The notes: generated by a model from the sequence alone, not told the origin. A stretch of 64,000 bases of DNA from Rotaria sp. Silwood1 (GCA_905250075.1 CAJNOP010000177.1:46980-110979), one strand, 5' to 3'; positions 46,473 to 59,300 are shown, counted from the first letter of the stretch. Translations and numbers: made by a program.

Positions 46473-47094
46473 ACCAGAATGAATGAATGAATAAAAGATA
46501 TTTTGAATATTTGGCGAGAGGGTTGATGAGAAAGAAAACGGAAGTCGTTTGTTTTTTTTTTCGTTTATAGATAATAGAGGTCACTAATAACAAAATCAAA
46601 TAGAATAATGAATTAGCAGATTTTTAACTAAAATATATGTGTACTAAGGAACACGAATCTAACGAAAAGTTAGTCTCTTCTGTCCTATTCCGTGGGATTT
46701 TCAAAATGTTTTTGAATCTTCAATGAGTTTTCGTTCGTCTTCCATAAGTTCTCCGAAATGGCGATTTTAACGATTTGATGTTCATTTCTTATGCGAGACA
46801 ATAAAAAGTGGTGAACTATTCTCTAACTAACTCAACCGTCAGTTATTATCTACTGAAGATGTTATGAAAATTTTCGATAGGGCACAATTGACTCTAGGTG
46901 AAATCGTTGATCATTCTTATGTTAAATCAAACTTCATCATCGAAATTTGAAATTGTTTTGCACAGCATTTATTTATTCCTTTGTAAGTTTTCGTGGTTTT
47001 TACTGTCTAGATGTATGCATCCAAAGTTATTCTTTTCGATTATTAGATATAAAAAATTCTAATTTCGAGTGTGGATGTAGATCGTGTTTGATAG
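46473..47094. other. Gene-free stretch
   Basis: Upstream region of the B-box gene. No recognisable gene or repeat. Confidence 0.4.
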
Positions 47095-48658
47095 TATCCC
47101 ATGTCGCTCATTTTTTATGAATACCGCAGGGATCTCGCGGGATTAACTTTTCCCGTCGGGAAGCCGCGGGTCCCGCCTATCCCGCAAAAAGTGACGAGAT
47201 CCCGCGGGTTCCCGGCCAAAAAGAACGTCCATGTCTTCAAAATTGCCTAAGTTTTAACGATTAATCGCGATTAATTGCCGATCAATCAACCATCCCAACT
47301 AATTTAAAAACATTTTCAAGGATATTCGTGCAGACAGTTGACAAAGGAGATTATTCTCAACTTTTTCTTTTCTTTTCTTTTCTCTTTCATATACATTCTC
47401 ACCTCACAATGAATTTTGTTAATTTTTTCATCCAGAGAAATTTATAAATTACTCATCTGTTTTACTTTGTATTAAGAACTAGAGACAAAAAAGAATCACA
47501 CAAGTCCGATTAGATTTGATTTGGTTCAGATTATGTTTGAAAAAAGGTACGTGTAGGTGTGGATGTGATTTGGAAGTGAAAGTCAATCTTCTATCACCCA
47601 CACCCACCCTTAAATTATTTTTTTTAATTTGTTTCTTTTTAAAATTACTTGTATAAGTGCCATGGTCAGTGGATTACTTATATTCGTAAAAAGCTTATCT
47701 TAACAAAGTAGTGGAATATACTTTCGTATTAAAAATTGCCAAGGGATATCAATTTATTCTTATATTTTAGTTTACGGATTTATAGAATAAAAAATCATCT
47801 TTTTCATAATTAACATTTTAAAATACAGATTCTAAAAAATATTTTTATATTTAAAGAGAGATATGGATAACAATAATTTTTATGTAAAATAAATTCATAT
47901 TGTGATGATTTAAATTATAGATAAATTTAGTTAGAAATAAGTTTTTTTTAAATATGAACTGCTATCATTCAAATTTATTTTTAAATGTAAATTATCAAAA
48001 AAGAATTTTTATATATTTATTTTAAATTAACAGCAAAATGACATCCCTGGCTTTTACTCGTAGTAAAATTTACGTTAACGAAGTTTTGTCGAAATATACC
48101 TAGAAAATTCAACAACATCAGATATACGTAAGTTTAGTATAATTGTATATTCTATGCCTTTAAAATACAAGTTCATCTGATCGAATCTGCTCTACGGTAA
48201 TAAAAAGCGAGTTGGAACGCGCTGAATAAGCACGAAGGTATATCGATGAACAAAATCGTTCTCAGAGAACGTTAACAAATACTGAATAGACTCGTTCTAT
48301 AAACGTCAAGTCTTCAAAAAAAAGTTGATTTTTCTATTTTTTTTTTCATGAGAATCATCTTTATTGACTAGAAGAAAATCGCGGAATAATCGCGATTTTT
48401 TTGAAGAAATCGGGAAAAAATCACTAGAAATCCCACAATGTGATGATTTTATCACGATATAATCTCACAATTAATCGGCATGATAAATCGCGATAAATCG
48501 TCGATTTTTGCGCGATTTTCATCATATGGATGGGATCCCGGCATTTTTCGTGGGATTGCCGGGATCTCGATATTTTTTAAGCGGGATCCCGCACAAGATC
48601 CTGGACAGGATCTCGCGGTATCCCGGCGGGAAATTGCCGGGATGAAAGACATGGGATA
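47095..48658. mobile_element. hAT-like non-autonomous element with GGGATC-type subterminal repeats
   Basis: The ends are inverted: the left begins TATCCCATGTCGCTCAT and the right, in reverse complement, TATCCCATGTCTTTCAT. Both ends carry dense CCCGCGGG/GGGATCCCG motifs (47125-47220 and 48525-48650), the same architecture as the GGTCCC arrays of the hAT element at 32168. CGATTTATCGCGATT-type motifs lie further inside, at 47255-47290 and 48375-48515. No transposase was found, and no convincing 8-bp target duplication was seen, so the superfamily is by analogy. The core includes a GT/AC hairpin (47547-47609). Confidence 0.6.
47547..47609. repeat. GT/AC-rich hairpin repeat, copy 6 (inside the hAT-like element)
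   Basis: GTACGTGTAGGTGTGGATGTG, a loop, then ATCACCCACACCCACCC. Its position inside a DNA transposon suggests either insertion into it or carriage by it. Confidence 0.65.
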
Positions 48659-49479
48659 GAACTTCAAATTACGAATTTGTGATTTAATAAATTGGTTTTG
48701 ACTATCATAATGTTTTGAATCACTACTCAAAAAAGAGACAATCTGGATAGAACACTAATCTAAGTTTGGGTCAAAGACAATGATAGTTCTTTCTTTTATC
48801 TATGCATACATTCTTTTGAAAAATTTTTCATTGTTGCAAAATATTAATGTTATTGTTAGTTTAACATATTTCTTAATATTGTTGATATTTATACAACAAA
48901 AAAAAAGGAATCCGGAAAAATCGCTGAAGGATGTATGTGTGTTGAAGAGTGTTCTCATGATTCACAAACACTCTTTTAGAAATAGTATTCAAACACATTG
49001 AGTTTTAGTAAATTTTTTTGTTTGAAAAAACATAGTCTTGTCATGTTCTTCCTTTAAATATTCATAAATATTATTTATTAAGAAATAAAGATACTCCAAA
49101 AATCAAGTACAAAAATTTCATACATTTCGACGTCAATTCTTGTTGGGGGACCTAATATTTTGGAAAATTGAATATTATCAATATATAGAATTATTGTAGA
49201 CTTATTTTCGTTCTCACAATAATCAATAGTAAAGTTTTATCCATGTTTTATGGTGATATTAGTTATACGCACTATAATTGAAACTAAATAATATTTGTAT
49301 TTCAAACAAAAATATCGAATGTTATATGATGAAACGTATTTAGTTATTTATCTGATGAGTTTTAATGAAAAGAGATAAGTGTAACGAACAAAAATCAAGT
49401 TTTTTAAAAGATGTATTAAAATAAATTGCTCAAATCGTTTATTCAATTTTTTTCTTTATCTTTTGTCATATTTATAGCT
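48659..49479. other. Gene-free stretch
   Basis: A 73-codon plus frame at 48780-49001 begins with a hydrophobic segment (MIVLSFIYAYILLKNFSLL..) but shows no family or splice context. Otherwise AT-rich sequence. Confidence 0.35.
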
Positions 49480-50270
49480 ATTGTTTGATGAATAATGTAA
49501 CAATAGTACCAACCAAGTTAGTGACAATACCAACAATTCCTATAATTGCAGCAGCTTCCAGACTGAACTTGTTATAAAATCAATTGTTAAAAACAACATT
49601 AATACCAAGTGCAACACCAATACTTCCCATGATAACACAAGCAAAAGCGAGAGCTTTAGTTGTCCATAGTAGTATTTGATGGACATTATCAATCATTAAT
49701 GCACATTTATGAAACACAATCCAAAAGAAACATTGAAGCATGTAAGATAGATATATGGACCCACTCCTTTCATAGACTATGACAGATCGTATATTAATAA
49801 CAACTTGTTTTGATATATGAACTACTCATCGAAATTCTGTAATATTAAATAAAAAAAAAACCCCGTGAAGAAATGTGTCCCAAGATATATAGAATAAAAC
49901 AATGTCTACTTCATTAGAAAGAACAGCTACATAGTATTTTCCATATTCATCTTGCATCGATTGTATTAACAGTCTTTTATTCTGATATAATTTTCAGGAA
50001 TTGCATTACTAACAATGAAGAATATAGAAGTTAAGCCTAGTAAATCTCCGACAATAATGGATAATAAGCGAATATTGAATGCCATATTCTCACAAGCAAC
50101 AATGTAAAATGTTGTTTGTTTTTTTTTGTTGGTATAAAATATGATGCTAATCTAAAATTCAAAAGTAATTTATAGAATTCTAATGACCCAGATAAATTTG
50201 CTGATAAAAAAATATTCATCGGAAAAAATAGAGATTGGCAATACTTTCTTTCTTCTAAATACACTTTTAA
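49480..50270 (-). pseudogene. Multi-pass membrane protein remnant, unrecognised
   Basis: Minus-strand pieces read TFYIVACENMAFNIRLLSIIVGDLLGLTSIFFIVSNAIPENYIRIK (about 49975-50115). Later comes HKCALMIDNVHQILLWTTKALAFACVIMGSIGVALGINVVFNN, stop, then FSLEAAAIIGIVGIVTNLVGTIVTLFIKQ and a terminal stop (about 49480-49715). The segments are hydrophobic and look like three or more transmembrane helices. The stop could lie in an unrecognised intron, but other frame changes between the pieces make decay likelier. Family unknown. Confidence 0.4.
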
Positions 50271-51479
50271 GTAGGCAAAACAAATCTTGAAAATCGTTGA
50301 GTTTTTATCATGAACATATTCATAAACGTTGCTAAATATGGAATCAGAAAGGCAAAAGAATAGTTTAATTATGAATCATTGGTCTTCTTGGGTTTTTCTT
50401 GTATGCTCTGGTAGTGATATGACATGTTATGTTAGCATAAGTTCATGAAAAATAAATATTTTATGAGAAAAAATTATTCGATTGAATCTGACACAAGAGA
50501 ATACTTTCATTCAAATATTTCAAAGAAGTTTAAAAATCGATATAGCAAGAGTTCTTGTTTCTTATTGGACTTTGATTTCCTGCTGAAGATTGACTTACCT
50601 GCTATGTACAACTTTAAGGTATATGAAATAAATGATGGCAATGACTTGTTAGATTGATCATTTTTTTTTCTGAAGAACAAGGTTACTCAAATATTGAACT
50701 CATTGAAAAAAAACTCTTTTGATGAAGTTCATGACTGATGTATGCACAATTTTTCTATGTAAATATCGATTCATGTAAATTGAATTCACTGAATTGATAA
50801 CTGAAAAATTCTTGAACTTGTGGATGAGTCTGTGAGTGTATGTGTTTAGTTCAACCACCCTCACATCCTGGTATTTCGATGATTGCCTTTGTTCGCATGC
50901 TTTACACAGGAAATAAATAATCTCAGTGATTTGATTCCAATCAGCAAGGTGATAGAATGTGCTCTTTGGTTTACTATGATGAGCATTTTAGCGATTGATG
51001 CAACGAATTTTTTACTAAACCTGGGTTACTTTAAGTATAATCGTAGGCTCAGATTTTGTAACGTGCAATATAACTGAAGAACTCATCGTAATGAAAGAAA
51101 CTTAATAGTTTAAGCTCTTCTTGTCGATTCTTTTAAATAAATCTGTTGACACTTGCTGCAGATCGAGAAGATATTCTATATTGCTGTATGTCACATATTA
51201 ACTCAAAGATCAAGCCAGAACGAATCATGAAAACTGATATATGCAACTTCTCCATTGTACCGACTTAATGCTAGATTTATGATAAGTCAAGCATCGATTA
51301 AGTGCGTCTTAATCGCAAAAGAACAGCTTTTGAATGCAACTGATAACAGAACGTTAAAATAAAATAGACGTCTATGTCAAATATTCGAATTAAAGTGGTA
51401 AATACTGAAGATATTGCATATAAAGAACGAGAATAAACGGAGAAAGACGTTGTTCAAATTGACTTCGGTGAAATCAACG
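50271..51479. other. Upstream region of the carboxylesterase gene
   Basis: No supported gene. It contains a GT/AC hairpin at 50820-50868 followed by an open frame (50883-51077) without a recognised domain. The esterase frame is open upstream to 51414, but the first ATG is at 51480. Confidence 0.35.
50820..50868. repeat. GT/AC-rich hairpin repeat, copy 7
   Basis: GTGGATGAGTCTGTGAGTGTATGTG, a loop, then CAACCACCCTCACATCC. Diverged and only partly self-complementary. Confidence 0.5.
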
Positions 51480-53132
51480 ATGTTTTTTGAGATGAAAGCA
51501 TCTTATTATTTTATCTGTTTGGTAACTGTGATGGTTGTCGAAGTGAAAACAATAAAAACTCAGACTGGTGGTTTTGTTGGTTTGACATCGAACGGAGTCG
51601 ACATTTATCTAGGCATTCGCTATGGGCAAGTTGTGAGACGTTGGTCACCAGCCTCATTATCACGCTTCTGGATCGGAGTAGTTAATGCTACAGCGTTTGG
51701 ACCAGTTTGCCATCAATATGGTCCTCATGGTCAACCGGAAATGGATGATGAAAATGAGGATTGTTTGTTTCTAAATATTTGGGTTCCTTCGAAAAGTTAT
51801 TCATTACTACCAGTACGTGTGTGGATTCATGGAGGTGGTTACACTTCTGGTAGTGGCAATTTCTATGATGGAACCGATCTTGCTCGTTTGTCTCACTCTA
51901 TTATTGTTACAATCAATTATCGTCTTGGTATCTTTAGCTTCTTCCCATTACCCAATGTCAAAACGAGAAACATTGGTTGGCTTGATCAGCAATTAGCATT
52001 ACAATGGGTTCAGAATAATATTGCATCGTTTGGGGGTGATAAGACGAATGTGATGATATTCGGTCAATCAGCTGGTGGAGGTTCTGTCGTCGCTCATTTG
52101 TTGATGCCGTCCAGCTGGCCATTTTATTCATCGATTGTGCTGCAATCATCAGGACCTTATCGTCTACTAGAATGTCAGCAGATAGAACAGCAAAATAGGA
52201 AAATGCTTGAAAATTTGTTTCCCGAATGCCAATCGAACATCACTTGTTTTCAAGAATTGCCTGCGAGGCAACTTAGCCAAAAATTAAAGCCACTTTGGAT
52301 CGACTTGTGGCCCTGCGTAGGTACTGGTTCGCAATTAGAAGAACAACCATTAACCTTAATTCGCAAAGGTAAATACAACCGAAATGCATCCGTCCTTGTT
52401 GGATTCAATGCAAATGAGGGTCAAACGAGTGTACTGCTATTTAATCAATATCAATTGTCAATCTCTTCAGATGAATACCGTCCTTGGGCTTCACAATATC
52501 AGATCCCAAATGATCTCATCGATCTATATGATCCAACTGAGACGAACAAAAACTACTTCGACGCACTTAGTTGGTTATTCGGTGATTACTACATATGTTG
52601 TCCAAGCATATTTCTTCTGAATCATTTATCAAAGTTATCATCATCGGTTTACGCGTACCTGTTTGCACATCCTACAGAACATTGGAATTATACATCCTAT
52701 CATTTCAATGCTACTCATTTCACTGAATTGCCTTATGTATTTCATAATAATTTGGAAGGAACTAAATTCACACCTGCTGAGGCCGACCTCTCTGCAAAAC
52801 TTATTCATTATTTCAGTTTGTTTCATCTGCGAGAACAGCCATGGCTATCCTATCAAATGAATCAGACAGTTCTTATGTTTGATGTAGGTCGATTAACATA
52901 CCGATCAGGTTCTGAAGAGCGTCTAAAAACACGCTGCCCTTTCATGCTCAAATATCTGGATAGTGGTGATTGCCGAGCTTATTTGACTGATGTAGAATGT
53001 ACAAAGGTAGACGGCTGCCAATGGTTACAGAAGCAATGCGAATTTAGGATTAGCTCAACTGGTTTACGTTTCAAGGCCCACGATTTTTTGTTTGCTATAG
53101 TATTGTTTGTCTACATTTATTGTTTTACTTAA
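51480..53132 (+). CDS. Type-B carboxylesterase / cholinesterase-like, secreted or GPI-anchored
   Basis: A single exon of 550 residues from the ATG at 51480. The N-terminal signal peptide is MFFEMKASYYFICLVTVMVVEV. Family signatures are EDCLFLNIWVP, the oxyanion loop HGGGYTSGSG (His117-Gly120) and the nucleophile elbow FGQSAGG with Ser197 (Gln replaces the usual Glu of GESAGG, a variant found in some family members). The acid is Glu313 in FNANEGQT and the base His413 in NATHFTELPYVF, so the Ser-Glu-His triad is complete. After the hydrolase domain come a Cys-rich tail (CPFMLKYLDSGDC..VECTKVDGCQWLQKQCEF) and a hydrophobic end (FLFAIVLFVYIYCFT) like a GPI-attachment signal or membrane anchor. 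It should hydrolyse esters at the cell surface; choline specificity is not shown. The absence of introns is notable. Confidence 0.92.
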   Translation: MFFEMKASYYFICLVTVMVVEVKTIKTQTGGFVGLTSNGVDIYLGIRYGQVVRRWSPASLSRFWIGVVNATAFGPVCHQYGPHGQPEMDDENEDCLFLNIWVPSKSYSLLPVRVWIHGGGYTSGSGNFYDGTDLARLSHSIIVTINYRLGIFSFFPLPNVKTRNIGWLDQQLALQWVQNNIASFGGDKTNVMIFGQSAGGGSVVAHLLMPSSWPFYSSIVLQSSGPYRLLECQQIEQQNRKMLENLFPECQSNITCFQELPARQLSQKLKPLWIDLWPCVGTGSQLEEQPLTLIRKGKYNRNASVLVGFNANEGQTSVLLFNQYQLSISSDEYRPWASQYQIPNDLIDLYDPTETNKNYFDALSWLFGDYYICCPSIFLLNHLSKLSSSVYAYLFAHPTEHWNYTSYHFNATHFTELPYVFHNNLEGTKFTPAEADLSAKLIHYFSLFHLREQPWLSYQMNQTVLMFDVGRLTYRSGSEERLKTRCPFMLKYLDSGDCRAYLTDVECTKVDGCQWLQKQCEFRISSTGLRFKAHDFLFAIVLFVYIYCFT

Positions 53133-53276
53133 CCTTAACAAGCAATGCCTTCAACGACGTAAGAGCATATTCAAATAACCGATCACAATGATTGTCTTAA
53201 CTTCTTTTTACGTAACTTCTTTTCTCAGAATTTTAGTTGAAATTTTAGAGAATTTGGCATCTGCACTACATGCTAA

Positions 53277-53282
53277 AATAAA
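53277..53282 (+). promoter_or_regulatory. Polyadenylation signal AATAAA of the carboxylesterase gene
   Basis: AATAAA lies about 145 bases after the esterase stop codon, in the context GCTAAAATAAAATG. Confidence 0.5.
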
Positions 53283-53983
53283 ATGTGTCACATTCATGTA
53301 TCTCTAGTAATTGTGTCGCAGATTTTACCATGAAATATGTCACAATTAGAGTGTGTCGTGTTCTGTTTGATGGCTGTTCATTTACCGTTTTGTTTTCCCC
53401 ATATGGCTACCTCTAGTCAACTCCATCGAATATGTTAAAGTAATTTAATTTCGTATGTCTTTTTTCCGTTATTGCATGATTAGTTCTTGTTCGGGAACGC
53501 ACTAATGGATCGATCGATGACTAAGAGATAACTGCTTCAAAGCGATGTGAACACGTTCAGACAAATCTGAATCTGCTAGATTTCAAGATCAGACCGTCTT
53601 CAATTTTAACAATAACTGCCATTTATTTCAATTAAATTTTAAACAATATCATTATTTGCTTTTAGAGTGTGGGTGTGCTGCTCGATGTCGATCTTATCAT
53701 CAACTACATCCACACCTACATGCACACCCACACCCACACCCTTGAGATATTATTTTACAATTAGCAATAGAGCTTTGTTAAATATCATAGCAAATGAATG
53801 AAATCCATTGAAAGTAATATTATCGAAAATGAATTCATCAATCTTTTGTATAATATTCGTATATTCATCCTTATGCATACGAAACAGCCGTGATATTTGA
53901 TATGACTTTCTTTTGACATGTAATCAGTATTATCTCGTGATTTTCTTTTCTAAAATCAAATAAGGAAAGACGTTTATTCTTAC
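53283..53983. other. Gene-free stretch
   Basis: Contains the GT/AC hairpin at 53667-53742. No further exons of the minus-strand gene to the right could be identified here. Confidence 0.35.
53667..53742. repeat. GT/AC-rich hairpin repeat, copy 8
   Basis: GTGTGGGTGTGCTGCTCGATG, a loop, then CATCCACACCTACATGCAC and CCCACACCCACACCC. One of the best-preserved copies, with telomere-like CCCACA units. Confidence 0.75.
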
Positions 53984-55750
53984 CTGTTAATGTTAATTGT
54001 ATCCCTTGATAATGAGATAAAAAGATTAGTAAACAATTTGGAAAAAAACAAAATGAAGTTTCTTACACTCTTTAGCTACTGGTTTCAAATTATATGCTGT
54101 ACCATTTCCATTAGTTGAATCAGGAAACTTAATGTCTGCATATGCTCCATTTAGAGAATTGAATGATGTTTTCAGATGATTAAAACTCTAGAATAGATTC
54201 AGAAATGTTGTATATACAGTCAAACCAAAAACTATTCAGACACCCTTCTAATTTTTTTAAATATTTATTGATTCGTGAAGCAGAAATCAGAGATAAATTT
54301 TTTCTTTTTTCATCAGTAGATATTTTTCGATTTATATTATTTTCGATATCAAAATTATATCATGCATATATCACTAGAGTGATTAAAACAAGCTACATCC
54401 ATTCATATGATTATCAATATAGAAAAATAATATTCACAATCAAAACTGTTCCATAAAAGGCAAAAAAAATCTCTGAATATGATAGTATAGAGGAAAAATC
54501 ATCAGAATTTTTTCAGCACTAATTTCTAAATATACTACTGGAGAGCCCATCAACAGTTGTACGAAATCTAGCAGTTCAAAATCTTAAATTTTGGAGAAAA
54601 GTATTATACTAGAATATTGATGTTACATGGCGTCCTTGAAAGAATACTCAACTGTGTTCATGAGAAAAATTGATATAAGAGAAATGTATTGTTTATGATG
54701 CAATAGAGAAAAAAATCTCTACAAACTGGTATATTTATCAGTGAAATATTCATCTTGTGTCAAACATTATTTCGTTGTCTTTGATGGTATCGGTTTAAAA
54801 GATAAAAGAAAAAGGAAAATTTTCGTTTTCCTTTCTTTTTGTGCAACACGGGTTTTTCATTATTTGATTTGAAAATTAGACTATGAACATGAAGAAAATC
54901 ATTTCCACCATCATATACCAGTACTCTCACTCATACTTAGATACGTATCCTAATTTTTCAAACAAAAACAAAAATTATTTGTTTTTTCTTTCATCCTTTA
55001 AACCGATACCATATAAGAAAATGTACAAGACTTAGTGCCACAAGAATATTTCACTGATAATTATACGAGTTTCTAGGGAATTTTTTTCGTCTCTTATATG
55101 TTATACAATACACCTTTCTTATATTGACTTTGTTATGAATGCAGTTGAGTATTCTCTCAAAGAATGCATGTAACATCAATATTTTAGTATAATACTTGTC
55201 TCTAAACTTTAAGTTTTTGTACTGAAAATATTTTGAACTGCTAGATTGCTCCAGTGACATACGCATGATATCATTATGATGTTGCAAAGTTGAATGCTTT
55301 GATATGAGAAACAAAAAAATCTCATCCTGCATACATCGAAAAACCGATTGTTTTTACGAAACAATGTTCCATACTTCAAGATGATAATCCAAAGTCATAA
55401 TTTTGATATTGAAAATTATATAAATCGAGGAATATCTACTGATGGAAAAAGAAAAATTTTATCTCTTATTTCTGCTTCACAAATCAATAAATATAAAAAA
55501 AATACAAGCTTGTCCAAAAACTTATTGTTTTGATTGCAGATGATGATTGGTTGTTTCCTCTTATTATATTACTGTTTCTCTTTTAAGTTCTCTTACCTTG
55601 ATAGGTGCTTCACCAGCTTGCTCAGCCATATAAGTAGTAACCATTTGTACCGCTTCTATCGTTTCTGTGTCAACTGACGGTTCGTTTTCTGCAGCTATAT
55701 CGGATGGCAATTTCAATGTTGTATCATATGCATTACCTACATCGACATGA
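53984..55750 (-). CDS. Exons of an unrecognised gene, including a 21-nt microexon
   Basis: Three minus-strand exons join with correct phase. 55597-55750 gives HVDVGNAYDTTLKLPSDIAAENEPSVDTETIEAVQMVTTYMAEQAGEAPIK. 54067-54187 gives SFNHLKTSFNSLNGAYADIKFPDSTNGNGTAYNLKPVAKE. 53984-54004 is a 21-nt microexon giving WIQLTLT. All borders are GT..AG (GTAAGA donors at all three). The first exon needs an upstream exon (phase 1) and the last leaves phase 1, so the gene extends both ways, but further exons were not identified; it could be truncated. The second intron holds the 1.3-kb Tc1/mariner-like element. Family not recognised. Confidence 0.5.
54215..55539. mobile_element. Tc1/mariner-like foldback element in an intron
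   Basis: The left end reads TACAGTCAAACCAAAAACTA then TTCAGACACCC, typical of Tc1/mariner ends. The right end, in reverse complement, reads TGCAATCAAAACAATAAGTT then TTTGGACAAGC. Similarity of the arms continues for several hundred bases each (shared TATTTATTGATT.GTGAAGCAGAAAT; AATACTCAACTG against CAGTTGAGTATT; AATATTTCACTGAT), meeting near 54880. The element is therefore an imperfect palindrome of 1.3 kb with no transposase. Open frames at 54205-54456 and 55051-55533 are arm shadows. Divergence between the arms suggests an old insertion. Confidence 0.8.
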
Positions 55751-56384
55751 CTGGCATTAAAAAAAACGAAAACTCGTAACTTAATACTTGGTTCAAAAAA
55801 GTACAAGTTCCTTGTTTATATTAATTCATTTCGGATGGCGCTACATTTAAATAATTGGCGAGGGAAAATTTCTACGAGTAACTTTGCCAGACATTCGCGT
55901 TAGCGATAGTTCATTTGAATGTATACAGTTTTATCTTCGTGCCGTAATGTCTCATTAGAATATCTTTCAAGAAAAATCATCAAGAGTGAAGAAAATATTC
56001 AGATGACTATCATGATTTATTTTTCTTAAAAAGTAATTATATAAAATTATTGTAGGAAAATAGTTTCATAATTTATGAAATAAAAAAATCCACTCTCAGT
56101 GATACATTCGAGATTATGCAACTATAATAGTTAGTGCACACAAGTATCAGTGTTAATCAAGGATCGGAATGGAATGATAAAGAAAAAGCATCGTTTTGAT
56201 AGAGTTAGTGTTTGAATTTTGTAAAGAATGTTGATGTCAATTTAGTTAGTACTATAGTAAATACTCATACTAATGCAATCAGTGTTGGAACAGATATTGT
56301 ATTACATATGCTTGTTTTTTTCTTAGTAGAAATCAATGCATGATGTACGTGAAAACAATATGAAATCTAATACAAGATAGTAAC

Positions 56385-59300
56385 TCATCGCATAAATTCA
56401 TCATCCCAACGACCATAACATAAATCAATTCCACCAATGAAAGCAGTCTTTTGGTGGATAACAACCATTTTCTCATGATGAAACCACGAAACTAAGCAAT
56501 CTTTAGTATTATGACCTGGATGTCGAATAACCTTAGATATTCAAGTAAATGAGCTATTTATGTTATTTTTAATTAAAAGACTCAGTAGGCTTTAATAAAT
56601 ACTTTTGTACTTTTAGAAACTAATTTTGTTTCTGTATATAAACTATTTAAAGCTAAAGCAAATGGCATTTCCTTATAAAGCATTACATGAACACGAGCTC
56701 CTGCATCCTAAAATTTATATCTAACATTTTAACAAGCATAAATAATAAAACAAATCAAATTCTCACAACTATTCTTCCTAATATATTATCAAGTCGAAAT
56801 GTTTTTCATCTGCTGGTCTAATTAACATAAGTTCAGCTGAAAGCCACCAGTCTATAATAAAAACTTCTTCTTTAGCTATTAAAAGTGCTTTAGCATTAGC
56901 TAACATATATGATTTACCATTAATAAACCTATATTAAACATTGTATTTTAATACAAGATCATTTTACTACTTTACTAATGAGCTAATTGATTTTCTCGAA
57001 TAGGTGCATATGAATCGGATTGATTTCGTGTTTTATTGACAACATCTTTTACTTGTTCAGTTAGATTTGATAAATGTTTTGTCCATTCATTATAATTATG
57101 TACTTTTCGACATTTAATAAGTAATATACACTGTGAATTGATTATTTTAATATCATCATCATAATCAATATTTTGAATATCAGATGAAATTTGAAAATCA
57201 TGATCAACTAACATAGGAAAACATATTTCATGTATATCAGGTCATATATCAATCATATAAATATCTTTAATAATAAACCATTTATATTTCACAAAATGAA
57301 GATCTCTTTATTGAAAATATAATTCATAGGAAAAAAATATACGTACTTTGAACTATCATGACATTTACATAAATCACAAAAATATGATGCACGCAAGAAA
57401 GCATGGTAATCAAAATAATAATTAATAGATTGTTCTTGTAGATAACCTTCTTTTCGAGTAACTGATAAACCAAGAACGAATGATAAACAATTTACGCCAA
57501 AAAATTGACACTAAAAACAATTAAAATAGTGCAATATGATGTTATAAGGAAAGTAACTACCATTTTCATTGAATTTTTATCTAATATTGTATAAGATTTT
57601 CTTTATTGCTATTCATAAGAGTTTTGATTTAAATGAATCATTTTCGATCTGCTAGAACAATATTCAGAACGCCATAGAACTGATGGACAGTAAACTAAGG
57701 TTATTACACAAAAACTATTATCTCAACAAATCGAAAGTCTTTTATCAGGGACCAAAAATTGAAAAAATATCGTTTATATATGCCATTAAGAAAAAAACAA
57801 AGTTTGATGATGATTTCAAAGTTACATTAGATGTGCAGAATTAGATGAAGTGTCAACTACAATTTACTAATGATTCTATTGTTTATTTTGTATTTCCTTC
57901 GTATTTTCTTATTATTTGTAAAAATTCATGTTTTTGAACAGCTTTTTACCTTCACATTCGTTAACAATACTAACAGTGTTACATAAAGTACACATGAAAG
58001 TTATAGACAAAAAGTCTTGTTTTGATCATTTCCTGGAGGATTTCTTTTTGATGACAAATTTTACAACATTTGATTGCTGTTTTTTATGTTATCTTTATAA
58101 GATTTTATCTTAAACTTTCAATGAAAGAAATGTATGCTGTTGGCCATAACAAAGTTGTTGCATGTTATATCAAAGCTATTAACTACCATCTACTGTAGAT
58201 TAGTAACCTTGAATAATTAGTAATCAGGTAACATGGTTGTTAATAAACGACTCGAGTATAGATGTTCTATCTATTTATACCCGCGCCTACTCCAATCCGA
58301 ATCCAAATCTCACTCTGCCTCTTTCTTCCCTCCTTCATAGCCTCAGAAAACATCGAGTATACCATCGCTATAACCTTTTAGAGAAAAACGAAGACAGATG
58401 AAATCTTCATATAGCGTTATCTATTCTCAGCTAAACAACAGATTTCATTAACTCAGTTATTGACTGGGATGATTACTTTCGTAAATGGTAATCAATTATT
58501 CTTCCAATCAGTTAATTATTTGTAATAAAAGTTTCTATATATAACAGATTATATTTGATTTGGTAGTTTTCGGTTAAGCTACGTTAGCAACAGTGAATTT
58601 CTGTAGAAAGGAACTCAACAATCAGAAAGAAGTTTCTCATCAATTCTAGATATTTAATTAGTCTATACGTTAAAATTAGTAAAAATATCAACTACGAATT
58701 CATACCGTTGCTGGGTGTGCACAAAATTTAAGATGTTGAAGAGCTTTTTTGAGATAATCGACAAGAATTGGCGATGAGGAAAAATAAATAAATAAATGAT
58801 TAAAAAAAAGTAAAGCTCATTTTTAATTTACACAACGTTGTTCAACAATGGAATCATCAGTAAATGCTATTGTACCATTTCTTGTTGGAAAATATGGGTA
58901 TTCTTTGTTTTCAGCTTGGTTACTGCAAGAGATGAAATCATGATAAACAAATATCTAGTTCACACTACTTCAGTTGATCTAGCTGATTCGTTTGATGTGA
59001 TCGAATGATACTTGTTGTTAGAAAATTATCAATTATTTTTAGACTGAATTCTATAACTCAACTCGATCCAAGGATCGAATTAGATGCAAAACGCAATTTG
59101 AAAAATCTGGTTTTTATGTCGGATTCATTTTTCTTGACAGAATCTATTGTTCTTTATTATGTACTTTTCATGATTCATGTGGGGTCGATCTTTAATGAAG
59201 CAATCGGTTCATATTATCTTTAAATAGTCTAGAATGCTTCTAACAATTCTTAAACAGCTGCATAACTTACTGTTTTTGTATAAAACATGCACAAAACAAT

